Shown here: one piece after another, positions 11,801 to 28,998 of the stretch | Layout: the number at the start of each line of letters is the position of its first letter | Position numbering within the stretch: position 1 is the first letter of the stretch | Assembly: GCA_943735955.1 (NCBI GenBank) | Contig: OX030955.1 | Span: 5,256,093 to 5,320,092 of the forward strand | From: Piscicola geometra | Lineage: Eukaryota > Annelida > Clitellata > Hirudinida > Piscicolidae | Direction of reading: 5' to 3' | DNA: 64,000 nucleotides | The notes under the pieces: model-generated | What the model was told of the DNA's origin: nothing | The model's database searches: none | Seen by the model: only the letters and a program-made list of their open reading frames with translations | Translations under genes and position numbers: made by a program

Positions 11801-14800
11801 TGACTCTTAAAAGCATGGATGAGCAAGCATGCTTTGAATCGTTATCGAGACGTTTGAACTCAGATGTTATTTTTTTTATTTGAAACATTTTAATAATTGG
11901 ATAAAATAATACTTTTCTGATACAAATTATGAAAAAAAAGTAGTCTAAAAGAATCAAGGCCAGAAATTTGATGAGTGAGTGATTGATCAAATGGAGTTAG
12001 AATTATGTGAGAATTATTCTAATTTTAAGAAATTTTTTTATAAAAAATTTAAAAAGTGTTGGTATTTTAAACTTTGTAAATAATTAATAGTTTTGAGAGA
12101 AATTTCAATTATTTGAAAAAGAAGTTGTTTTAAATGTTTTAACAACTTTTTCATTTTTTAAAAATTTCTTTAAATTAACTTTGTGAAAGATTTTCAAAGG
12201 TTGAAAGTATTCACAAAAAATCAAATTAATATGTTATTTTTATGGATGGAAACTGGTCCAAAAGTGACAATACGGGTACTCGAAAAATCCATTAATGGCG
12301 CATTTTAAGGCTCGACATCTTTTTTTTCTATTTAAAATGCTCATTCAAACAATAATTACTGTGAATATTCACTATAAAAATGCACTTAATGTAAAAAGTA
12401 CATTATAATATGTATTCTTGAGTTAAATAAATGAATCCTTCATAGCAAAAGTCCTTCAAACCCTTATTTCAGTCGATGATAAATTTACTCATCTAAATTT
12501 CCAAACAATAAACATTAAAAATAGTTACAACTTTTAACTAATAGTTGATATATTAGTAAAAAAAATCTATTTTTAATTATATTGATTTTTACAAACGATA
12601 TTGAATAGGCGGTTATCCGTTGCCAACTCTAGTTACTTTTATAATATATTTATTTTAAAGAAATATTTTTACCTAAAAATTTAGATGTTATTCTTCTATT
12701 CACTGTTTACATTTTCCTTTATTTTTTCTTTTTTTTTTCAAGCAAAACCATTTTCATAAATGTTTTTTATTGTAAAAGGTTTGATCTAATTTTTATTTCC
12801 AACTTTCTAAAAGACAAAATAAACTTTTTTCAGAGAGATTAAACCTTTATGCATAAATTTTTATGTTGAAAGTATAAAAGCACTCAAGTGTTTCACAATA
12901 ACAGTTTATGGTTCCATTCTCCGACATAAAAATACAAACAATAAAACATAGTTATGCTAGTGTATTAAAAAACTAAACAAAATTTTCAACAACAATACCA
13001 TCTTGTTTTTTTTTTTTTATCTTTTTAGTATTAACATAATACTTTTGAATTCAAACTGAAAAACTTCATTGATGAACAAAGATGATTAAAATCAAACCAG
13101 GGCATCCTTGCTTGGCAGGTCCTTGAGCGCTGTAGCCCCCTTGGGAACAACATCCAAACTTACTCCATTCACAGTCTTTAACTGTTTCTTTATGGGGAGT
13201 TAATGTTAATAAAATGTATCGTTTTAATTTTTTACAGAGTTTTATTTCAGTTAAAAAAAATTTATATAGAAATCTTGGTTTTTAAAGTATTGCTTAAAAC
13301 ACTAGCTTCAAAAACTAAAATGAGTAATGATGAATAATAATAATTGAAGTTTTACTACAGAATAAATCATTGGAAAAACAATGTCTAAAAAACATTTTAA
13401 AAAGTCTTAGAAAAAAAATTAATTTTTTAATTATTTAAACTTTTGAAATGATTTCTAATAAAAAAAACTCAAGACAAATAGGATAAAACATCAAATGTAT
13501 TTTAAAAACTAAATGAATGTAAATGTAAATTCCAACTAACCACAGACTCCTGCATGTATTACAAAAATTTTTTTCTTGTTGAGACAGTTGAAGTTTTTGA
13601 GGTGACATTCGCTGTTGTATGTTCTTTTGTTGGAAGCACAAACCTTGGTAAGTGTTTCACAAAAGATTAACAAAATTCTGCTTAAAACTTTGTCTTTTAA
13701 ACTTTATTTGAATAATATTTTATTATATTTATTCAAAACTGAAAATTATTAGTTTAAAAAACAATACCGGAGAAGCCGATTGGTCAGGACATTGTTCGCA
13801 AACGCATGAAGGGCCAACTTCGCCTTCGACACACTTCGCCCCGTGCCAGCATTCATGATTCTCACATGAACCTCGTGCTGAGTCTGTGATTCAGCATGCT
13901 TGTATGGAGTGATTCTTGAGTTAAATGTCAAGAAACAACAAAAGTAAGAATTTATATTTAATAACGCCTTTTAGTTTTATCATCTACAAAGACATTCTTT
14001 TTGTTAAAATTGGTAGATTACATTTTAACTTCATGTTAAACATGCAATTGTGAAAGATGCGTTTCAAATTAAAACTGAATGGCTCATAAATCATTGAAAT
14101 AAATAGTCGTTAAGTCTGTGTTCATCCTGTCAAAAAAATATTGAATTTAATAAACTTATTTTAATATCATCGTCATTCAGATGCAAAAAACTGGAAATAT
14201 ATCTTTTTGAATTACGTAAGCTTTTAGAGGTAGTAGATTAGCTTATTTGCAATTACCATTCTGAATGTATTTCTAAAAATACTTTTGCTAATGGAGCTTT
14301 TAACTATAACTTTAATCATAAAATTTAATACATGCTATTATAGACCCGAAAAAGCCATTCAAATATAGCGATATGTGTTGCTTCATTTGATCATTTAATG
14401 GATATTTTCAGCACAATAAGGTAGTTTATTAAAAATATGTCGGAAAAATTATTTCAGGAAGAATGTAGAAGAAGATTACTTACCAGAGCTTGCTTCAGAT
14501 TTCATAAACACGTCATCTGAAAAAAGCAAAAAAAGATATGAATTATTTTCTCCAAAGATTTTTCTTAAAAAAAAGAAATAATAACTTCAAAAGCTTTTTT
14601 CGAAATTAAAGCAAAAAACAAAATGAAAAAATAATTATATTTCACATTTGCTATCTAAATTCTGTGAAATTAAAAACTCCATAAAAATAATATATTTTAA
14701 TAAATATAGCAAAAACTAATTCATAATGTTAAAAAAGTTCACCCACAAATACAGTTTGCATAATATCCAAATGAGGCATAAAAGAAACTAAAATTGTTTT

Positions 14801-17041
14801 TGTGAGTGGACTTTTTCTAACTTGTAAAATAAATTTTTATCTGATTCTGTAATTTTGCAATAAAATTTCATCTAGGAATGGTAAAGGCTGAAATCCTTTT
14901 GAAATTATATACCTATTGTACACACTGGAACTAACGCACTGTGACATAAGACATCACGCTTGAAAAAGAAAGAAATAATATTAAAAAGAATAAAAAAAAT
15001 ATATATCTATAAATTTGTAGATTCTCACCGCAAATTCCTTCCTTCAACACTCTTATCAGTTGTTTGCGGAGACACGACTGCCTTTTCAACTCACACACAC
15101 TATCGTACGTGGCTCCGTCACTGCCACACACAGGATCGGCCACTCTCTGACAAGAGAAGACGCATTCGCAAGACGCTCGCTCGTAGTCGTCGAGACTGCA
15201 CTCAGCGTGGTGCTCACATTTTGTCGCGTGCGAACACGGATTGTCTGCATAAGGAAGCGGGAATGCTTTACGAGGTGTGTATTCTTTTTTGTGGGTTTTT
15301 GTGTCATTAAATCTTTTCAAACTTTTTAAAGATGCCATTTTTAAAGATAATTAAATTTACAGGCAAATACAAATAAAGTTCACTAATTCCTTTCATTGGG
15401 TTTACGCCACGGTATTAACATCCATCGTTGTATTGTATAGCATTGTATTGAATTGTGTTGTGTGAGCTCACCAGCTGAGCAGTTTCCTTTGGAGATGACT
15501 CTTAATACTTTCGAAAAACGACAAGCATGCATTTCCATGCTGCATTGGTTGACATACGTTGTGCCATCACTAGCACACACTGGTTGGTAGATGTCTGGAC
15601 ACTTTCTGGGACAGTGACAACTGGGCTGTCTGCGCGGTGTCAACCTGCACACTTGCTGCTCTGGGCATTTGAAGTGCTTGCACGGGTCTTTGAGAAATGA
15701 AGTGGTTGAGAGTTTTGGACTATGTATTGGTTTTCAGAAATTATTTCATTTTGGGTCGATTAAAAACCATAAAAAGATGTGGTATTTCTTATTAATAATT
15801 TCAACTTTTGGTTTTATTATCATTCAAATAAATGAGATAAATATTCGAAATTCCTTAACCCGTCCACTCGCCCACTCATCCATCCATCTCACCACACAGT
15901 CCATCATATTTTTTCTGAACGTTTTTCATTTCTCGACACGATGTTTGTTCCATCTTGCAAACGTTAGGGTAGTCTTTGCCATCAGTGCCACACAACGGTG
16001 TGTTGCCCTCGCTGTCCCCGAAGTTGTAGCAGACCTTCAGAAGGTGAGATGATGAAGAAAGTGAATGGAGGGTGACGAAGGTGGTGGATAAAATTTGAGT
16101 GGTGAGGTTGGAAAAAGTAATAGTGATGATGGTGGAAAATGGAATTGTGATGATTGTGGTGTCGTTTGAATGATGGTGAAAAGATAAGTTGAAAAGAAGA
16201 ATAAATATTAATAAATAAATATTAATAAAAATTTATTCTTTTATATTTAATTTAAAAACCATTAATATAGTTGAAAAATAACTAAATGCTTGTTAGTGCT
16301 AATGACTTTAAAAGACTTTTAATTGATTTATCTTTTTAAATCCTAAAGCTCGTTTAACGCTTGCTTTCTATGAAAAAATATTTATTTTCTGAAGAAATTA
16401 TTTACATTTAGATTTAAATCTAGCTTTTAAAAGAATATTTTTATTTGAACAAATTATTTACATTTTAAAGTTTTTGTTTGCATAATACAAACGTCGCCAC
16501 GGGAGTGAGTACATTTCGGCAGTAAATGATTGATGCTCGTCCATCGAGCTTCAAAGAAAACTAAATCTTGTGGCAGCTAATATGGAGATGAAATATTCGC
16601 TCTTTCTCTATTTTTGTTGAATACTTTTCTCTCTCAATATCTAACTAATTATAATATTTTATCAATTGGAAATATTTTTATATGGATGTTTATATGAATC
16701 CATAATTTTTTTCATTTCTTCGTGTTATCAAATGTTATCATTTGTTTGTGTTGTCAATTGTCTTTATTTTTAGTCTCATCAATCGTTCACAGATTAAATT
16801 CCCCATTATGCTTATTGAATCAGCTATCTTTCGTCAATACAAATTGAAACATTTGAATTCAAACCTCGGGACACTGGCATCTGGCTGAAAGACCATCCAA
16901 CGAGGAAACGCATTTGGCGCCGAAACTGCACTTCTTACCAGCGCAAGGGTCTTTCATGTTAGGGGGGAAAGCGTAACATGCAGAAAGTGTTCTAATCTTC
17001 AAGATTACCAAGAGAAATGGTGCAACGTATATAAACTTCAT
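8886..17041 (-). CDS. Agrin-like secreted matrix proteoglycan core protein (short form)
   Basis: Exons: 17041-16865, 16034-15893, 15687-15472, 15244-15029, 14516-14484, 13883-13768, 13643-13541, 13175-13098, 11636-11475, 11347-11207, 11072-10827, 10619-10547, 10397-10164, 9734-9631, 9031-8886. They total 2187 nt, 728 residues. Order: signal peptide ([15 protein letters not shown]...), follistatin/Kazal modules from exons 1-2, 3 and 4 (motifs [18 protein letters not shown]), an 11-residue linker exon, a further follistatin module (exons 6-7), a Cys-rich FGCC...GCP segment, two laminin-EGF modules, a follistatin module (exon 11), and one laminin-G domain (VKFGGKSF at its start, [12 protein letters not shown], closing Cys pair) to the stop. 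The LE-LE-FS-LamG order is that of agrin. SEA, EGF-like and extra LamG domains of vertebrate agrin are absent. Agrin acts in basement membrane and synapse matrix; the role here is inferred by family. Confidence 0.85.
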
Positions 17042-18382
17042 TTCTTATAGTTTATAAGAAAAAAACTTTTCATCTAAATTTTAGTAATATAGTTCTTTTT
17101 TCAGTTTTAAAATGCAAAACTATACATTGAGCTCGAGCTTAAAGAAAATGGAAATAACGATTTCAGATGTTCCTTTTCACGTATTTATCTCGCTCGTGCA
17201 TGGAGCAATCATCTGCTTCTTCGCTCTTGTACGCTTACTACAAACAAGGTTTCGCAAAGAAAAAAATAAATAAATAAAAAAGATAGAAAAATTCACGTTT
17301 CGATCAATACGTGTTTCAATTTTTTGTTGTTTTTGTAGTAGTATTAATTATAGTGGTAGTGTTAGTAATAGTAATGTTAGTAGTAGTATTAGTATTAGTA
17401 GTAGTATTAGCATCCTTTGTTTTTGTTGTTTTTATTTTTCTTCAAGATATATGTAGTGGTGATGATGGTAGTAGCATTGGTTGCGGTAGTAGTAGCAATA
17501 ACAAAGGTTCGTGCAGAGATTCAATTATCGTAAAACTCCTTTGATTCAGCTTTGTAGCCGAAAGATCAATAAGACGCAAGATAAAAGTATTCAAGATCCA
17601 TCTGAATTTTATTCTTTTTGAAACAGCAGAAGATTCAAAATAAATTCCATTTAACCTCGCAAACGTAATAAAGACATTGCCACGGCGTGAATTGCTTTTC
17701 AAAAACTTTCATATAGACTTTACATTTTGCAGTGTATTTAAATTGAGCTATTATAAAAGTTGGATAGTTTTTTATTACAAAAAATATACTGGTCATAAAT
17801 AAAATTATGCCCAAAGAACTCTATAAAATAAAAAAAAAGTTACTAGAAGAAATACTTTTATCCAGCTATTAGGCTGGACGTAGTATGTTTATTGCCAAAA
17901 TCCTTTTCTCACCTCCAGGAAACAATAGATTCTACCAATTTTTTTAGCTTTACAACTTTTCAGAGACAAAAAACAATAAAATTATTTTTATATTCATTTT
18001 AGAGAAAAATATGCTTATCCACTCATTTGACTTTTAAATTGATCGAAAATATGAAAACACTGAATGAAGAAAAAAATTTTTTATGATAATGTTTTTATTA
18101 AATAAAAGTTTAAATTTTTATTTTATTTGTTTTTTTAAAGCAGTTAAGCGCTCTTTTAATATGCAACCCTAGTTCATGTTATTTAAAATGGCATCTCTGC
18201 TTGACTATCTTTGATTTAACTTTTGATGCTTTTTATGAGTTTTATAAAATTAAACTATTTTAAATTTAATAATTTCAAAATTAACTTAATATTAAATTAA
18301 TTTGTTTATTAGAAAAATTCCGACTTAAATTTCAACAACTAAGTCTCAGATCCCAACAGTCCAATCCGATTTTCTCAATAAA
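17042..18382. other. Shared upstream region of the agrin-like gene and Axin
   Basis: About 1.3 kb between the ATG of the agrin-like gene (leftward) and the Axin ATG (rightward). It contains a degenerate GTA/GTT-rich stretch at about 17316-17500 and otherwise AT-rich sequence. I see no convincing TATA box for either gene. Confidence 0.55.
17316..17500. repeat. Degenerate GTA/GTT trinucleotide-rich stretch
   Basis: Imperfect runs of GTA, GTT and GTG on the plus strand, producing valine-rich spurious open frames. No protein signature. Confidence 0.7.
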
Positions 18383-22435
<4,053 letters not shown>

Positions 22436-22439
22436 TTGT

Positions 22440-22536
22440 AGCGGTAGTAGGAGTGGTGGGGGTGGTGGCAGTAGTAGTAGTTGTGGTGGTGGTAGTGTTG
22501 GTAGTAGTATTAGTAGTAGTGGTCTTAGTAGTAGTG

Positions 22537-22568
<32 letters not shown>

Positions 22569-22600
22569 CTTAGTAGTAGTGGTAGTAGTAATAGTAGCAA

Positions 22601-22690
<90 letters not shown>

Positions 22691-22740
22691 CAATAGTAGT
22701 AGTAGTAGTAGTAGTAGAAGTAGTAGGAGTAGTAGTACTG
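22440..22740. repeat. (GTA)n microsatellite in the Axin 3' UTR
   Basis: Imperfect then near-perfect GTA trinucleotide tract of about 300 bp, starting four bases after the Axin stop codon. Long poly-Ser, poly-Val, poly-Leu and poly-Tyr frames through it are artefacts. Confidence 0.97.
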
Positions 22741-22938
22741 CTGCTGCTGTTGCTTGTGTGTGATCATTTCGCCCCAATATAAATAGCGGTTTTATATTTT
22801 TTCACCAATTAATGAATGTATTTGGGTGCTTTATTATTATTAAAATTGTTACTAATAATATCAATATTATTATTATAATTATGTCTAGTGTCTTTAGCTA
22901 ATTAATAACCAGTTTTTTTTACTTGGTTATAGCTCTAG

Positions 22939-22944
22939 AATAAA
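22939..22944 (+). terminator. Possible Axin polyadenylation signal
   Basis: AATAAA about 500 bp after the stop codon and just past the (GTA)n tract. A second AATAAA lies about 30 bp downstream. The hexamer is frequent in this AT-rich DNA, so the assignment rests on position only. Confidence 0.35.
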
Positions 22945-24587
22945 AAGGGTCTTAGCTTTATAATTATAAATAAAACTTTATACTTTAGGCGCTTTATTTG
23001 TTTCTATTACCCTTTTCATCTCATGTGTTTAGGTGTAAATGCAGAAATTTAATATTAAAGTTTTTATAATTAAATTTTTATTTTTATTTATTTGTCGATA
23101 TTATTAATTAAATAATATTTTTTTATTTTCTTACTATTTTAGTTCTTTAAATAATTTATTATTACTCTTTTTTTACCTGTGTATCGTTTGGCTTTGTATT
23201 TGTCGAGTGTGTATTGTATTTGATGAGTTTGACATTTATGTATATTATTATGTATCACGGAGTTATAGGAATTTTTTTTTCATACTTTTGACTTATTTTA
23301 GTTTCTGGATATGATTATAGTTATTGAATATCTAAATTGATATCTCTTTACCCTATTATTATCCTATTATTTTGAATAGCCTTAAACTCAGATTTTTCAG
23401 GAATTAATGATGTATTAAGCTTCGTTTTAAGCAAAGATCTTTCTCTCGTAATCATTTCATTTGCTATTTTCCAAGATTTCCATAATATTAATATTAATCC
23501 TTTGGCTTTTTTATTTTTTCCTTTTATTGATTCTTGTGAGAGGCACATACTCTATCCATTGGAGACCCTTTGAAACTATATCGCCATAAAAGTTAAAAAC
23601 GCAAAATATTTAATGAACATTTTAATGCTAGAAACACCGCTTAAACTACTTAATGCCTTTGATAGTTGAATATGTCTGGGTTGTAAGGCAAAATTAGGAT
23701 TTGATCAAATGTATCGATTGCTTAAGAAATTTAATATATGTTTTTATTTATAGTTTATCACTTTTCATGGTTAACTAACCAGCAAGTATCGTGTTTCTTG
23801 TATAGACTCTAGTCTTATTCTATGTCAAGAATTTTTTCCTCTCTTAAAACACATGTATACTCCATTTATTTATAAAAGTTTATTATTTAATAAATTTCCT
23901 TAAAGTGACACTTTGCAAAAGGTCTCAGTGAACAGAAAATGCAAGATAAATCAACTAATTTAGGATTTTAAAATAATATCATTTTTAATCTTTAATTATT
24001 TTTAGCCATTTTATTAAGCGTCAACTTCTTAATCTACTGTTCCAATGCCTTCGCCTCAATCACAATAAAATTTACTTTCTACCATTTTCAAATTATGAAA
24101 TATTATTAATGGTAAAACACTATCAACATGATGTTTGAATTTCCCCACGAAGCAACAAGGTTATTTGGTTTTTTACGAGAAAGTCTAGACCAAAACTAGA
24201 AAATTACTCGGATATCTCTCGAAACTCCAATTATAATAATTATTATTCTAAATTATGTTTATGAAAGATAAACCTTTATGTAATTTTTGTTCTCATTTTA
24301 TTAAACTAATAGGGTAAAGTGGTATTCAGATAATTCAAGACGGTACATTTTTGGTGATACAATCCATGATTCTTCGTCCGGGTCGACCCAGTTTAAATCG
24401 ATGAAAGCTTAAATAAAACTGAAGGGGACGAAATAAACTTTTATGGCTGGCGAACTATTACTAACACTAATTACTTTGGTCTCAACAATTGTATAACCGG
24501 TATGTAAGTTATTATGAAGCATTTTTAGTGTTAAAAATAAAAGGTTAAATGATTATAATCCAGTGTCTTTGATCACGCTGTTTATAA

Positions 24588-24790
24588 TAATAATGCGTAT
24601 TTATAATGCGCCAAGGCACGCAACTGAGGCGCCACTCACACGACATAAGTCGTGAAACACCGCATCATATTCACTAGATATACGATAGCTCACGGTTGGC
24701 TGAACAGAGATTCGAACTGGCGACCTTTGAGTTGCAGATCCAACGACTTTACCATCTAAGCCAACCCGCTCGTTTATCCTATAGGACGCA
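24588..24790 (-). repeat. tRNA-like SINE head, second family
   Basis: On the minus strand there is a perfect A box (TGGCTTAGATGG) and a B-box-like AGTTCGAATCT about 40 bp later. GGTTGGC before the A box pairs with GCCAACC after the B box over 7 bp. The T-arm does not pair and extra bases lie before the 3' acceptor strand, so it is a tRNA relative rather than a working tRNA gene. The flanking part includes a CACGAC/GTCGTG hairpin. Confidence 0.6.
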
Positions 24791-26726
24791 CATCCCTTAA
24801 CTGTTGGTGTGTTATTTGTGTATAGCGGTAGTTCACTCTAGCAAATTTTTCGCTAATTTGACTTCTGTGGCTTAACTAATAGGAGCAATTGTTCAAGATT
24901 CAATATATTTAAACTATAATCTTGCAGCTTCTTAAGGGATCTCGAAGTTTCTTTTCTCATTTAAATACTTAAGAGAAATGGAGGTTACTGGTCAGTTTAT
25001 AATTTAAAATTTTTAAATTTTTTAATGTTTGTAAAATAATAGACTAATGAGTATTTTTGAAAACCTAAAAGCATAGACTCCAAACCCTAAAAGAAATAGA
25101 TCTGAAGGGATATTAAGCGATATTATCTGTTTTTCAGTATTATTCCAAAAATAATAACTATGTTCATTAGAGTTATAATTTGTTTACCTTTTGTCCAATA
25201 TGACTTTTCCCTTAACACAAACATCTTTGAAATAGTATGTGAGCCTTACCATACTATTTTGAATATTTCCTGTTATGGGGATCCATTTTTACGAATCAAT
25301 CAGAGTAAAACTTATCTTCATTACTCTGAACAAGAACTCTGAACATCTATATATAAAACAAGAAATTAAGTATTTAACGGAAAGTTTAAAACGTTTAACT
25401 CTAAATATGCATATATAATACAATATAATAATTTATTGATAACTTATGCGCAATTGTTCATTGGACCAAAGTAAGGACCAAAGAATGTCAGTTCAATCAA
25501 ATATTTTTCAAAAATATGTATGAATTAAATTTTTTTTAAATGCTTTTAGTTTTTTTTACAGTTTTTGCCCAATAAAAATATACTTTAAAAAATATTTTAT
25601 ATATATTTGTTTTACCTATAATTTTAATGAAAAAACGGTTTTCTCTTGAAAATTAAAATTTATTTTCAGATAGCTTTCATAAAAAGTTATCTTGACACGC
25701 ATAAAGAATTTTAAAATCAAATTTTTTTTAGAAACAGATGACTATTGTATATCGTGAAATACCAAAATCTCACACATTTGATTTAATTAATTTTTCGAAT
25801 GACTGAAAATAAAAGTATTATTAAAATGAATTCTTATAAGCCGCCATGAACATTCGAGTTTTAAAATAGACGGTTAAAAAGTACTGTTAGAAATAAGAGT
25901 TCCAACAAATGTTGTATCTAAAAAATTGCCTTCAAGCATCAAGAAAACTAGGATATGCTGGTATTTTAAGGCACTTTTAGAACTATATTTATTGATATAA
26001 AAATATTTGCGTTATTAATTAAATGAGTTCAACAATACTTTTCAATAATTTGAAAAATATTTTCATTGTCGATAGATCTTATTTTGCATTAAATTTAGGC
26101 TTCGATTCAAAGACCATAATCCTATTTAATTAGTGTATCCCCGACTTTTATTGTGAAAATAAATTAATAAAAAGCATCCACGCAAAAAAATCTGCACAAA
26201 ATACTTACACAGTAGACTTCCTTTTTTGATGGATAATATAAAAAACGAAATTATTTTACGAACTAAAAAATTAGATTAAAAGATTTGGCGTGAAATGAGA
26301 TTCATTAATAATGAATAAGGTTTCTATTTCGTTTCTGAATCGGATATGAAGCTTCTTTTTTATACTTACGAAGAAAAACTCAGGAATATTATAAAGTCGA
26401 AGACATGAAACACATCTTTAGAAATATAATTCAAAAAGAGAATAAAATCAAATGAGAAAAAGGAAAATAATTAACTTTAGGTTTTCACCTTTCAGAGAGT
26501 ATCATTTTGCAGGACTTTAAAAGGTTTTTCTAATGTCTTTGAAAAGTAAAAAAAAATACTTGTATGATTTTTTTCTGTTTTTATACAGTTTTAAAATGAA
26601 CATTTAAAAAAGCCCTAATGTATTCATTTAATTTCAAAATACCGAATTCTATACCTAGAACCTTCAAGTTAACACACTATCATTAAGTTTTCTGATGATT
26701 TAATATTAATAATAACACTAATGTAA

Positions 26727-26800
26727 AAAATAATAACGAGCATTATCATAGCGGCGTATAACCAGAACGAGCTTCTATGCCACTTAAGCTGATTTGTAAA
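26727..26800 (-). repeat. Truncated SINE copy, same family as 5895-6075
   Basis: The reverse complement reads AAGTGGCATAGAAGC, TATACGCCGCTATGATAATG and CTCGTTATTATT, matching the 3' half and ATT tail of the full copies. The tRNA-like head is missing. Confidence 0.65.
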
Positions 26801-28998
26801 AAAATATTTCGCTTTTTATTTTTTGAAAATATAAATTTGGATAAAAGAATCGAGAATTCAAAAGAAGAGTTTTCACTAGAGCAAATTGAAAAAGCCGAAA
26901 ACAGTCTACTAGGAATTTTTACGAAATGAAAATTCTTTACAAACTATAGAATATTTTTGTCTGTTTCAATTTTTATTTATTTGATGCTGTAACATTTGTT
27001 TATAAAAGTTTAATAATAATAAATAAATAAACTCAATTTATTTTTTCAGATTTTAAAACTGATAACTGAATATCTATTAGTAAACTATATGGGGAATTTT
27101 TTGTGTGGCAAAAATACAATCTATTTGACCATAAATATTTATTTAATCGATTTCAGTTTTATTTATAAGTTAAATTATAAGGGATGGACACTGTACCGTT
27201 TAAAGTTAAACCGTTCGAGGTTGAATCATTCACATACCATTACTCTCATGTTTTTTCTAAACTTTATATTGATTCAAAGTAGTTAAAAGATACAATTTTC
27301 ATGAATCTATATTAGATGAATTAGTTTGAATGAACTGTGGTCGATTCATTTCATGTTTTTGTGATAAACCATTGAATATTGAAGTTAATATAATTTTTAT
27401 ATGAATAGAATTTAACCATAAGAGAAAACTGAAAAACTATTTAAAGATTTTTTGAAGTAGCATGAAAAGAAACAAAAGCAAAGAAGTTGTTTGCGTGAAA
27501 GTTGAACGCCTTGAATATAACCAAATCTTTGTCATGCAAAACGAACTACAGCATTGAAAAGCAGCCTTTTCAATCTTGTGCTCATGTGTTAATTTGGCCT
27601 AATTGTGTTTCAGATACTCAAAAGTAAAAAAGATAAAATCAAGCGTTAAATTAAACTCTTTTTTAGGAATAAAATCTAGAATTATACGAAAAGATGACAA
27701 AATAAAAATACTGAGCTGGGAATTTTATTTAAATAGTGAAGATTTTTTCAATATTCCAAATTGCATAATAAAAGAGTGAAAAGAATGATTTTTTTAAATC
27801 TTGAAGTGATATCTTCTACGAAAGTCGTATTATTGCTTGTTTCTCTCAGGACAGAGATATGAAGAATAAAGCCTATAACCTGTTCAAAAGTCATATTCGT
27901 TTATCAATTTTTTTAACTAATTTTAAAACGATCGTTTACTCCATCCTATTTGATTTCTAGTATTCCATACTAATCTTGAAGCTTGTCAAGTATTATCATT
28001 TTATGAATTGAAAAAGAAAAATATATAACTTAACAACTCTAAAGCTCACAATGATAAAGGCTGTAATGCTCGAATAGAAAGTTGCATGCGCAATGATGGG
28101 GGCGCGAAAACTGTCTTCGGGGAAGGATGCGCCATAAAGCAATTTGAGCGTATTATAAAGGAAATAAACACGAGAGTAAAAAGTTTCAAAAAAATATGTG
28201 AGATTGTTATATCGAATCTTACCTGGCAATAAATTCAAGAATTATTATAAAAGATTTTTTTCAAAACCTTTAAAACTTAATTGATCTATTGGAGCATTTT
28301 TAAATTTTATCTGATAAATAAAAAGTATAATTAATATGCTTTATGAGTAAATAGTATAAAAAAAGTTAGAACACCTTCAATCAAATTTAATTGCAATGTA
28401 AAAAAGCTTGACATTGAACCTTTTTAAACCCTTTTCTTTCCTTTATTGTTATTAATTAAAAAGAGTTTTTCAAAAAAATTTTTTTAATCCTTTCAAAGTG
28501 TAATGAAGCCATTTTGGAGAAAATAGAAAGACATTTTATAGCATAGAATAAAGGTGCATGCTGTAATTATTCTCAACATAAAATATTCATTTGAGATTAC
28601 GAAATAAAATCCTTTAATAGATTAACTAAACTAAAAACACTAGTGTTAAAATGAAATCATCATTAAAACTTCCAAAATAATTATCAAATTCACAATTAGA
28701 AAATTAGAATGATCTCTCTTCCACTAATCAATTGATTTTTATTATCCATTGAAAATATCAATTGAAGATTATTTTAAATTTACATTTAAATTGTATATAT
28801 TTAAGAGTATCTTTTAGTAGCCATGCAATGTATTAAGTTATTTCATTGATGCATTTTAAAAAGCAAAGTTCTAGTACACTTTCAGTTCAATGGTTCTTCT
28901 CAATCGAGTTGTTAATTCAAAAGTTTCGTGAATTTTTAGGTTGCTAAAATTTGAGTTCAAATAGTTTAATGTCTACGGAAACACACAAAAACAAAACT

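Larger units (their letters stand above)
22945..28998. other. Gene desert, left part
   Basis: AT-rich sequence without a frame I can support. It contains a tRNA-like SINE (24588-24790), a SINE fragment (26727-26800) and a small GC-richer block at about 28060-28150. Confidence 0.6.

Noticed and set aside
15086..15310. Several overlapping frames on both strands over an agrin-gene exon
   Set aside because: Shadows of the follistatin exon 15244-15029; only the minus-strand frame with [12 protein letters not shown] is meaningful.
24695..24775. Functional tRNA gene on the minus strand
   Set aside because: Acceptor strands pair, but the T-arm does not and extra bases precede the 3' acceptor strand, so it is more like a SINE head.
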